From positions 1 through 5,842 of the forward strand of contig JAENXO010000183.1 in assembly GCA_016649455.1 (NCBI GenBank): a stretch of DNA of 5,842 nucleotides, read 5' to 3'. The position numbers and the translations under genes are program-made. How positions within the stretch are numbered: position 1 is the first letter of the stretch; each line of letters opens with the position of its first letter. Origin of the DNA: Gemmatimonadota bacterium (GTDB lineage: Bacteria > Gemmatimonadota > Gemmatimonadetes > Palauibacterales > Palauibacteraceae). Below, one piece after another: positions 1-5,842 of this stretch. The notes beneath the pieces are model-generated. The model worked only from the letters and a program-made list of their open reading frames with translations. It did no database searches and was not told the origin of the DNA.

Positions 1-8
1 CAAGCTAC

Positions 9-18
9 AGGCGGGACC
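9..18 (+). promoter_or_regulatory. Weak ribosome-binding region of the regulator gene, containing the repeated AGGCGGGAC element
   Basis: AGGCGGGACC lies directly before the ATG at 19. It is purine-rich but only partly complementary to the anti-Shine-Dalgarno sequence, and it sits close to the start. The same AGGCGGGAC core precedes the adaptor and pump starts. Only 18 bases lie upstream of the gene, so no promoter or operator can be assessed. Confidence 0.4.
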
Positions 19-660
19 ATGACGACCGGGATCGAGACGACCGAGGGCACCGAGGAACGGATCTTCGAGGCGGCGCGGAAGGTGTTCGCCCGCAAGGGCC
101 GCGACGGCGCCCGGATGCAGGAGATCGCGGACGAGGCCGGCATCAACCGCGCCCTGCTGCACTACTACTTTCGCTCCAAGCAGGGCCTCTTCGAGGCGGT
201 GTTCGCGCACATGTTCGAACAGTACATGCGCTCGTTCGACGCCGTGCTCGAACCCGGTCAGCCGTTTCCCGAGCTGCTCCGGCGTTTCGTCGATCACTAC
301 ATCGACTACGCGATCGAGCACGAGGACATGATCAGGCTGATGATGGGCGAGAACCTGCGCGGAGCATCGATCCTGGGCGAGGCGCTCGCAGCGGCGAAAC
401 ACAGCGAGAGTTCGCTCCCGAATCGCATCGAGCACGCGATCCGCGCGGCGATCCACAGTGGGGAGATTCGGGAGGTCGACCCGTCGCATACCCTTCTCAC
501 GATCGTCTCGGCCTGCATTCACTTCATCGTGATGAAGCCGACGGTACAGGCGATGAATCCTGACGCCGAGGCGGACTTCAGCGCGTTCACGGAAGCCCGA
601 AAACAGCACATTACCGACCTGCTGCTGCTCGGCATGCAGCCGGTGGAGGTGGCCTCATGA
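19..660 (+). CDS. TetR/AcrR-family transcriptional regulator, likely repressor of the efflux operon
   Basis: This is a 213-residue one-domain-plus-ligand-domain regulator, a normal TetR length. Residues about 11-60 form the TetR DNA-binding domain: a first helix (EERIFEAARKVFARKG), then the helix-turn-helix at about 33-52 (QEIADEAGINRALLHYYF), followed by the typical SKQGLFEAVF helix 4. Residues about 65-205 are helical and form the variable ligand-binding and dimerisation domain, which gives no clue to the inducer. Family members bind operator palindromes as dimers and release them when a small molecule binds. Because the gene is codirectional with and overlaps the channel gene by 4 bp, it is probably autoregulated along with the pump, but any operator lies outside the window. 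The ATG at 19 is the first start. The frame is open to the left edge, so a longer form cannot be excluded, but this start gives the usual short arm before helix 1. The family call is firm; the target is inferred. Confidence 0.93.
   Translation: MTTGIETTEGTEERIFEAARKVFARKGRDGARMQEIADEAGINRALLHYYFRSKQGLFEAVFAHMFEQYMRSFDAVLEPGQPFPELLRRFVDHYIDYAIEHEDMIRLMMGENLRGASILGEALAAAKHSESSLPNRIEHAIRAAIHSGEIREVDPSHTLLTIVSACIHFIVMKPTVQAMNPDAEADFSAFTEARKQHITDLLLLGMQPVEVAS
645..650 (+). promoter_or_regulatory. Shine-Dalgarno site of the outer membrane channel gene
   Basis: GGAGGT lies 6 nt upstream of the ATG at 657, inside the end of the regulator gene. It is a near-perfect match with near-ideal spacing and supports the start that gives an ATGA overlap and an intact lipoprotein signal. 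Confidence 0.8.
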
Positions 661-722
661 GAATCCGACCGGTCGGGAGCCGAGCCGCCGCCGCACTGGT
701 GTCGATCGCGCTCGCTTCCTGC
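657..722 (+). other. Lipoprotein (Sec/SPII) signal peptide of the outer membrane channel
   Basis: Codons 1-22 encode a short basic n-region (R2, R4, R9), an Ala/Leu/Val-rich core and a lipobox LASC whose cysteine is codon 22 (TGC at 720-722). Signal peptidase II would cut before this Cys. The next residue is Ser rather than Asp, which in proteobacteria favours Lol export to the outer membrane. Confidence 0.88.
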
Positions 723-2234
723 TCATTCGCGCCGGAACCCCGGACGCCGACCGTGGTGGTCGATCTGCCGGCTGAGTATCCGGCCGAGCTCGCAGACAGC
801 ACCGGCGCGTCGGCAGCCGCGGCCGATAACCAGGTCCGGGAGCCCGAGCGCTGGTGGACCGTGTACAACGACCCGGTCCTCGAGGCGCTGGTGGACACGG
901 CGCTCGCCGCCAACCTGGATCTGCGCGAGGCGGTGGCCCGGGTGGAGGAGGTGCGCCAGCGGTACCGCATCGCGCGTGCAGACCTTTTCCCGGCGATCGG
1001 CCTTTCGGCGGATGTGGCGTATCAGAGCAGTCCGACGAACGCGGGATTCGCCGGCGAGATCGGTGGTGGCGAGCCCGATCAGCCGCCGGGCGAATCCCTG
1101 TTCCCTGACCGCTTCAAGTACGACACCTACACCGCGGCGGTCGGCTTCTCATACGAGATCGACTTCTGGGGTCGGTTCCGGAACAACACGAAAGCCGCGG
1201 TGAGCGAGTTCCTCGCCTCCGAGGGAGACTACCAGACTGCCCGCCTGGCTGTGATCTCCGCGACGATTTCCACCTATCTCGAAGTGGTCGAGCTGCGACG
1301 CGCCGTCGAACTCACGGCCGTGAGCGTGGACATCCTGCAGGAGCGCTCGCAGCGCACCAACGAGCGCTATTACCGGGGCCTGGTCACGACGTTCGAACTG
1401 TACACGATTCAGGCCCTGTTCAGGGACAGACAGGCGGCGCTGCCGGTGCTCGAGAGCGCTCTCGAAGATGCGAAGGGCCGTCTCGCGGTACTGCTCGGCC
1501 AGTACGCGGGAAGCCTGGACGACATCCTGGCCGATGACATCGCGCCAGACATCGTGCTCGATCCCGTCCCGGCCGACCTGACGGCGGCGTTGCTCGAAGA
1601 ACGGCCCGACGTGTGGGCCGCATGGCAGCGCATGGAGGCCGCGAGGTACCGGATTGGCGCCCGGAAGGGCGACATGTATCCGGCGATCCGGCTGGACGCC
1701 ACGGTCGGGCTGCAGTCAGGTGACATCAGCAGCCTGTTCCGGCCGGACCAGTACTTCCTGAACCTGGTCGGCGGGCTGACCCAGCCGCTGTTCCAGGGAG
1801 GGCGGCTGCGCGCCAACCTTGGCGTCGCAGAGGCGCAATTCCAGGCCCAGGCCGCCAACTACGTGCGCACCGTGCTCACCGCGTACAAGGAAGTGCAGGT
1901 GAGCCTGGTGAATCTCGACAAGCAGAGCGAGCGGTACGAGTTCCTCCGCCAGCAGCAGATCTCGGCACAGGGCTCGGTGGACTTCCAGTCCCGGTCGTTC
2001 CAGCGCGGCGTGGGCGACTACCTGGCGTACCTCGACGCGAAACAGAATCTGGCAGGCACGGAAACGAACCTCGCGGCGGCCGAGCGCTCCCTCGCGGAAG
2101 CGCGGCTCGCCGTTCACCGAGCGCTGGGTGGCGCCTGGGTCCGTGATACCGAAGACCTCGATAACCAGCTCGAACAGGAATACGAAATCATGGACGAAGC
2201 AATGTTCCCGTCGGACGAGGAGGCGGGACGATGA
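657..2234 (+). CDS. Outer membrane efflux lipoprotein, NodT/OprM (TolC-like) family
   Basis: This 525-residue protein is the outer-membrane exit duct of a tripartite pump. The N-terminus has basic residues, a hydrophobic stretch (10-20) and a lipobox LASC at 19-22, so Cys22 should be lipidated; Ser at +2 fits outer-membrane sorting. The two structural repeats of the family are visible. The first has ERWWTVYNDPVLEALVDTAL (64-83), ADLFPAIGLSADV (108-120) and YEIDFWGRFRN (166-176). The second has ERPDVWAAWQRMEAAR (315-330), KGDMYPAIRLDATV (337-350) and TQPLFQGGRLRANLGVAEAQF (375-395). GVGDYLAYLDAKQNL (451-465) matches the usual final-helix region. The barrel loop around 123-156 is Gly/Pro/acid-rich. 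Most relatives end near the ALGGAW motif (here 489-494), but this one adds a 31-residue acidic tail. The gene overlaps its neighbours by 4 bp on both sides, with a strong ribosome binding site at 645-650. It was identified from motifs, not by alignment. Confidence 0.95.
   Translation: MRIRPVGSRAAAALVSIALASCSFAPEPRTPTVVVDLPAEYPAELADSTGASAAAADNQVREPERWWTVYNDPVLEALVDTALAANLDLREAVARVEEVRQRYRIARADLFPAIGLSADVAYQSSPTNAGFAGEIGGGEPDQPPGESLFPDRFKYDTYTAAVGFSYEIDFWGRFRNNTKAAVSEFLASEGDYQTARLAVISATISTYLEVVELRRAVELTAVSVDILQERSQRTNERYYRGLVTTFELYTIQALFRDRQAALPVLESALEDAKGRLAVLLGQYAGSLDDILADDIAPDIVLDPVPADLTAALLEERPDVWAAWQRMEAARYRIGARKGDMYPAIRLDATVGLQSGDISSLFRPDQYFLNLVGGLTQPLFQGGRLRANLGVAEAQFQAQAANYVRTVLTAYKEVQVSLVNLDKQSERYEFLRQQQISAQGSVDFQSRSFQRGVGDYLAYLDAKQNLAGTETNLAAAERSLAEARLAVHRALGGAWVRDTEDLDNQLEQEYEIMDEAMFPSDEEAGR
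2217..2223 (+). promoter_or_regulatory. Shine-Dalgarno site of the adaptor gene
   Basis: GAGGAGG lies 7 nt before the ATG at 2231 and overlaps the final codons of the channel gene. It is followed at once by a second copy of the AGGCGGGAC element (2221-2229). It fixes the adaptor start at the ATGA overlap. Confidence 0.8.
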
Positions 2235-3457
2235 GCGGCCTGGGAAACATGGGTTCCGCATTCGGACGGCTGGGACCGGTGGCGCGGATCGTGTCGATAC
2301 TCGGCTTCGGCGTCGTCGTGTTCGCCCTGCTGATGATCCTCAGTCCGAAACCCGAGGCGCAGGATCCGCCGAGGCGCATGCCGCTGGTCGTCACCACGCC
2401 GGCCGATGTGCGGTCGGGGAACCTGACGATCGAAGGCAACGGCATCGTGCGCCCGAAGAGCGAAATCTCGCTTTCACCCCAGGTCGCGGGCCTCGTGTCG
2501 TGGGCGTCTCCATCCTTCGCATCAGGCGGCCGTTTCGAGAAGGGCGATGTCCTGCTGCGGATCGAGTCCGCCGACTACGAGAACGCCGTGCGGGCCGCGG
2601 AAGCGGAGGTCGCCCAGCGCGAGGTCGAGGTTCTCACGTGGGAAGAGGAGCGCGAGTTGTCGATCGAGGAGTACGGGCGGTTCCGGGCCCGCGAGGGGAT
2701 CACGACGCCCATGGACTCGGCCGATGTGGGAGGTCTGGTGTTCCGTGATCCGCAACTGCGGGCGGCTGAAGCATCGCTCCTGCGCGCGGAGGCGGGCCTG
2801 GCGGACGCGCAGCTCGCCCTGGCCCGGACCCGGATCACGGCGCCGTTCGACGGAGTCGTGCGTACGAAAAGCGCCGACGTCGGACAGTACGTCGCGCCGG
2901 GACAGCTGCTCGGCACGCTGTACGACACGGATGAGGTGGAGATCGTGGTTCCGCTCACGGATGGCGAGGCCGCACTCGTCACCGGTCTGTGGTCGGCGGA
3001 TGCGCGCGACGAGACCAGCCGGATTCCGGCGACGGTGCGGGCGTCGTTCGGCGGCACAGACTACACGTGGCCGGGCTACGTGGACCGCGCGCAGGCCGCA
3101 TTGAATGCTGAGACCCGCACCGTGGACGTGGTGGTACGGGTCCAGGAGCCGTTCGAGGACGACGGCTCGGGCCGGCCCCCGCTGTTGCTCGGCACGTACG
3201 CGACGATCGAGATCCAGGGACGGGACGTGGAGCAGTTCACCGTACTGCCGCGATCGGCTCTGCAGGATGGGGATCGCGTCTACGTCGTCGAGCAGGACAC
3301 GATCCTCTCGATCCGTCCGGTCCGGCTCCTCCAGGAGATCCAGGGCGAGGTGTTCGTCATCGGAGAAATGCGGCCGGGTGAGCCCGTGGTCGTCAGCCCG
3401 ATGGCCATCGTGACGGACGGGATGACTGTACGCCGGGCGGAAGGCGGGACCGAGTGA
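2231..3457 (+). CDS. RND efflux periplasmic adaptor subunit (membrane fusion protein, HlyD/AcrA type)
   Basis: This 408-residue adaptor bridges the inner-membrane pump and the outer-membrane channel. Residues 19-37 form one hydrophobic helix. No lipobox cysteine follows it, so the protein is anchored by a transmembrane helix rather than a lipid. Domains in order are: first lipoyl half at about 73-112 (VRPKSEISLSPQVAGLV through GDVLLRIE); an alpha-helical hairpin at about 113-198, rich in Ala, Glu and Arg and suited to a coiled coil; second lipoyl half at 199-232 with the hallmark RTRITAPFDGVV and a VGQYVAPGQLL turn; a beta-barrel at about 233-335; and a membrane-proximal domain at about 336-400 with VLPRSAL and DGMTV. 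The length is usual for the family. The start overlaps the channel stop as ATGA and sits 7 nt after GAGGAGG (2217-2223), which makes this start convincing. The end overlaps the pump start. Specificity cannot be inferred. Confidence 0.95.
   Translation: MSGLGNMGSAFGRLGPVARIVSILGFGVVVFALLMILSPKPEAQDPPRRMPLVVTTPADVRSGNLTIEGNGIVRPKSEISLSPQVAGLVSWASPSFASGGRFEKGDVLLRIESADYENAVRAAEAEVAQREVEVLTWEEERELSIEEYGRFRAREGITTPMDSADVGGLVFRDPQLRAAEASLLRAEAGLADAQLALARTRITAPFDGVVRTKSADVGQYVAPGQLLGTLYDTDEVEIVVPLTDGEAALVTGLWSADARDETSRIPATVRASFGGTDYTWPGYVDRAQAALNAETRTVDVVVRVQEPFEDDGSGRPPLLLGTYATIEIQGRDVEQFTVLPRSALQDGDRVYVVEQDTILSIRPVRLLQEIQGEVFVIGEMRPGEPVVVSPMAIVTDGMTVRRAEGGTE
3439..3444 (+). promoter_or_regulatory. 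Shine-Dalgarno-like site of the pump gene
   Basis: GGAAGG lies 9 nt upstream of the GTG at 3454, within the last codons of the adaptor gene. It is less perfect than the two preceding sites and overlaps the third copy of AGGCGGGAC (3442-3450). Together with the GTGA overlap it supports initiation at GTG 3454. Confidence 0.6.
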
Positions 3458-5842
3458 ACCGGGCGATCGCATGGATGGCCGGGCACCCGGTCGCGGCCAA
3501 TCTGCTGATGATCTTCATCCTCGCCGCCGGTGTGTTCAGCCTGTCCGCGATCGTGGTAGAGGTATTCCCCGACTTCGACCTCGGGGCGGTCCAGGTGCGC
3601 GTCGAATACCCGGGCGCCTCCCCCGAGGAGGTCGAAGAGGGGATCATCCAGAAGGTCGAGGAGCGGGTCGAGTCGATCGAGGGGGTCAGCCAGGTCAATT
3701 CGACCGCCTCCGAGGGCGTCGGCGTCGTATTCATCGAGCTGAATCTCGGGGAGAATACTGCGAGCCGCCTGGATGAGATCAAGGCCGAGGTGGACCGGAT
3801 CACCAGCTTTCCGGCCGACGCCGAGAAGCCGGAGGTGACCGAGGTCACCAGCCGCAGCCGGGTGATGGAGATCGCGGTGCACGGCGACGCGCCCGAGCGC
3901 ACGCTCAAGGAGATCGCCAACCGGATCAAGGACGACCTGTCCACGATGCCTGAAATCTCGTACGTGCAGACGGGCGGTGTGCGCGATTACGAGATCTCGG
4001 TGGACGTGTCGAACGACGCGTTGCGCGCATACGGGATCAGCCTCGACGACGTGGCGATGGCGATCCGGCGTGCCAGCCTCGACCTCCCCGGCGGGAGGGT
4101 GGACACCGACAGCGAGGAGATTCTGGTCCGGGTGAAGGGCCGAAACTACGACCGGGCCGACTTCGCGAAGATCATCGTCCGGGGCTCACGGGACGGCGCC
4201 ACGCTGCGGCTGGACCAGATCGCCACGATCAACGACGGATTCCAGGACGCCGACCTTCTGACGCTGTACAACGACGAGCCGGCGGCGATGGTCCAGGTGT
4301 TCCGGACCTCCGACGAGCAGGTGCTGGAGATCGTCCGGGTGGTCGAGACCTACCTCGAAGAGGAGGCAGTTCCCTCGATGCCGAAGGGGGTCGAGGTTTC
4401 GATCTGGCAGAACGACGCGGAGCTGCTCGAGAGCCGGATGAACCTGCTGCGCAAGAACGGGATCATCGGGCTGATCCTCGTGCTCATCGCGCTTACCCTG
4501 TTCCTCGACCTGCGGCTCTCCTGGTGGGTCGCGGTAGGTCTCTCGCTGTCGTTCATCGGCACCTTCGCGGTCATGCCGTGGCTCGGCGTCTCGATCAACA
4601 TGATGTCTCTGTTCGCCTTCATCCTCGCGATCGGAATCGTGGTGGACGACGCGATCGTGGTGGGCGAGAACATCTACAGCGAACGGGAGAAAGGCAGCGG
4701 GCCGCTGGAAGCTGCGGTCAAGGGCACACAGCGCGTGGCCGTGCCGGTCGTATTCGCCGTGCTCACCACTATCGCAGCGTTCACGCCACTGCTGTTCGTA
4801 CCGGGATCGATCGGGAAGTTCCTCAAGTTCATCCCGATGATCGTGATCGCGGTGCTGGTGTTCTCGCTCATCGAGTCGCTGTTCATCCTGCCGCATCACC
4901 TGTCGCATCTGCCCGAGCACGCGCACATGGACCTGCCGAAGGGGCTGCACTGGGTCGAGCGGGTGCAGGAGGCCGTGCAATCGGCGCTGCGGAAGTTCAT
5001 CGCCGGGCCGCTCGATAGGACGGTCCGGTTCGCCACCGGGCACTACGGGGTGGTGATCGCCTCCGCCGTGGCCCTGATCCTGATCACGGTGGGACTCGTC
5101 GCCGGACGTTACATCAGCTTCAGCTTCCTGCCGCGGATCGAGGGTGACAACGTGATCGCGCAGGTGGAAATGCCGCAGGGGACCCCCGCGGCCCGAACGC
5201 AGGAGGTCGCCTCGTACATCGAATCCGTCGGGCGGCGCGTCGCGGACAGCCTCTCGGCCGAAGCCGGCGACGATCAACTCCAGCTCGTCGAAGCGGTGCA
5301 CCTGAGCGTCGGGCAGTATCCGTCGGCCGACCGGGGGCCGGGCGCCGGAGCCCTGCCCACGTTCGTGGAGTCGCACAAGGCCGAGATCAACTTCCAACTG
5401 CTGGGCGCCGAGGAGCGGGACGTGAGTTCGAGCGAATTCGAGAAGGCCTGGCGCGCCGCGGTGGGTGAACTGCCGGGACCGCGCAGCCTCAGCTTCTCCT
5501 CGGAGGTGATGAACCTGGGAGCCCCCGTGCAGGTGGAGGTGTCGCATCCCGATACGGCGGTCCTGTTCCTGGCCGCGGCAGAGATCCAGAACGAACTGAG
5601 CATGTACGCAGGCGTGTACGACGTGCGGAACGACCTGGACGTGGGCAAGCGCGAAGTCGAGCTGAAGCTGAAGCCGCAGGCCAGGACGCTGGGCGTCACC
5701 CTGGATGATCTGGCGCGCCAGGTACGGGCGGCGTTCTTCGGTTCCGAGGCCGTGCGCGTGCAGCGGGGACGGGAAGAGGTCAGGGTGTACGTGCGCTTGC
5801 CGAAGGACGAGCGCAGCAGCCTGGCGGATATCCAGCAGTACC
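3454..5842 (+). CDS. RND-family inner-membrane efflux transporter (AcrB-like superfamily, divergent branch), 3' truncated by window edge
   Basis: An open frame of 796 codons runs off the right edge. RND pumps are usually about 1,000-1,050 residues, so TM8-12 and their relay residues lie outside. The protein would form a proton-driven homotrimer that exports substrates through the adaptor and channel encoded upstream. Visible parts are: TM1 at about 13-33 after NRAIAWMAGHPVAANLLM; the porter-domain start FPDF...VEYPGASPEEVEEGI (38-64); TM2-TM6 at about 336-480; and TM7 at about 531-550. TM4 carries GIVVDDAIVVGEN with Asp398-Asp399 (bases 4645-4650), the equivalents of the AcrB Asp407/Asp408 proton-relay pair. 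ESLFILPHHL (474-483) and VRAAFFGSEAVRVQRGR (757-773) mark a branch distinct from classic AcrB. The GTG start at 3454 overlaps the adaptor stop; an in-frame ATG at 3475 would cut into the conserved N-terminus and is less likely. The substrate is unknown; the paired aspartates argue for a functional proton-coupled pump. Confidence 0.95.
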   Translation, partial: MNRAIAWMAGHPVAANLLMIFILAAGVFSLSAIVVEVFPDFDLGAVQVRVEYPGASPEEVEEGIIQKVEERVESIEGVSQVNSTASEGVGVVFIELNLGENTASRLDEIKAEVDRITSFPADAEKPEVTEVTSRSRVMEIAVHGDAPERTLKEIANRIKDDLSTMPEISYVQTGGVRDYEISVDVSNDALRAYGISLDDVAMAIRRASLDLPGGRVDTDSEEILVRVKGRNYDRADFAKIIVRGSRDGATLRLDQIATINDGFQDADLLTLYNDEPAAMVQVFRTSDEQVLEIVRVVETYLEEEAVPSMPKGVEVSIWQNDAELLESRMNLLRKNGIIGLILVLIALTLFLDLRLSWWVAVGLSLSFIGTFAVMPWLGVSINMMSLFAFILAIGIVVDDAIVVGENIYSEREKGSGPLEAAVKGTQRVAVPVVFAVLTTIAAFTPLLFVPGSIGKFLKFIPMIVIAVLVFSLIESLFILPHHLSHLPEHAHMDLPKGLHWVERVQEAVQSALRKFIAGPLDRTVRFATGHYGVVIASAVALILITVGLVAGRYISFSFLPRIEGDNVIAQVEMPQGTPAARTQEVASYIESVGRRVADSLSAEAGDDQLQLVEAVHLSVGQYPSADRGPGAGALPTFVESHKAEINFQLLGAEERDVSSSEFEKAWRAAVGELPGPRSLSFSSEVMNLGAPVQVEVSHPDTAVLFLAAAEIQNELSMYAGVYDVRNDLDVGKREVELKLKPQARTLGVTLDDLARQVRAAFFGSEAVRVQRGREEVRVYVRLPKDERSSLADIQQY

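Noticed and set aside
1..18. Promoter or TetR operator upstream of the regulator
   Set aside because: Only 18 bases are available. They show no palindrome and no -10/-35 pattern, so nothing can be claimed.
1716..2261. Open frame (181 codons) on the - strand opposite the channel gene
   Set aside because: It runs antisense to conserved TolC-family motifs, and there is no supporting domain, promoter or ribosome binding site pattern that I can see.
2128..2748. Open frame on the + strand spanning the channel/adaptor junction (206 codons)
   Set aside because: The product is Arg/Gly-rich and out of frame with both well-supported genes, which already account for every base here.
2522..3472. Open frame (316 codons) on the - strand opposite the adaptor gene
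   Set aside because: It is a shadow of the adaptor gene. The product is Arg/His/Asp-rich and low in recognisable structure, while the + strand encodes a full adaptor with conserved lipoyl halves.
3475..3477. Alternative ATG start for the pump
   Set aside because: It is in frame but removes the conserved residues before TM1. The GTG at 3454 has the GTGA overlap and a ribosome-binding-like site 9 nt upstream, matching the pattern of the other junctions.
4186..5547. Long open frame (453 codons) on the - strand opposite the pump gene
   Set aside because: The + strand frame shows clear RND motifs and TM segments through the whole stretch. The antisense product is dominated by His, Arg, Asp and Gln with no hydrophobic core or recognisable motif, as expected for the complement of GC-rich coding sequence.
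1..5842. CRISPR arrays, tRNA/rRNA genes, insertion sequences, terminators or riboswitches
   Set aside because: No repeat-spacer pattern, cloverleaf, transposase, terminal inverted repeat or hairpin plus T-run was seen. The window is continuously coding, with no intergenic space to hold such elements.

Overview
The window is a compact, fully coding stretch of a GC-rich genome (roughly two-thirds G+C by eye, not counted). It almost certainly comes from a diderm (Gram-negative) bacterium, because it encodes an outer-membrane lipoprotein channel, an inner-membrane-anchored periplasmic adaptor and an RND pump. A Pseudomonadota-like source is plausible, but the sequence does not fix the taxon. All four genes are on the + strand and there is no non-coding gap.

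Layout: a TetR/AcrR-type regulator (19-660), a NodT/OprM-type outer membrane lipoprotein (657-2234), an HlyD/AcrA-type adaptor (2231-3457), and an RND inner-membrane transporter that starts with GTG at 3454 and runs off the right edge at 5842. About 796 codons of the transporter are present, and the last quarter is missing. All three visible gene junctions are 4-bp stop/start overlaps (ATGA, ATGA, GTGA), so the genes should be co-transcribed and translationally coupled.

Together the genes encode a complete tripartite efflux machine: pump, adaptor and outer-membrane exit duct, plus a ligand-responsive repressor that probably controls the same transcript. The pump is not a close AcrB copy. Its signature motifs (ESLFILPHHL after TM6, a VRAAFFG..A.R.QRGR block, and an N-terminus with HPVAANLLM) place it in a divergent RND branch whose substrates cannot be read from sequence.

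This is an ordinary efflux operon, not a new system. The points worth a second look are small: a 9-base element (AGGCGGGAC) repeated directly before three of the four start codons, a possible fourth coupled gene ending just inside the left edge, an acidic tail on the channel protein, and a histidine cluster on the cytoplasmic side of the pump.
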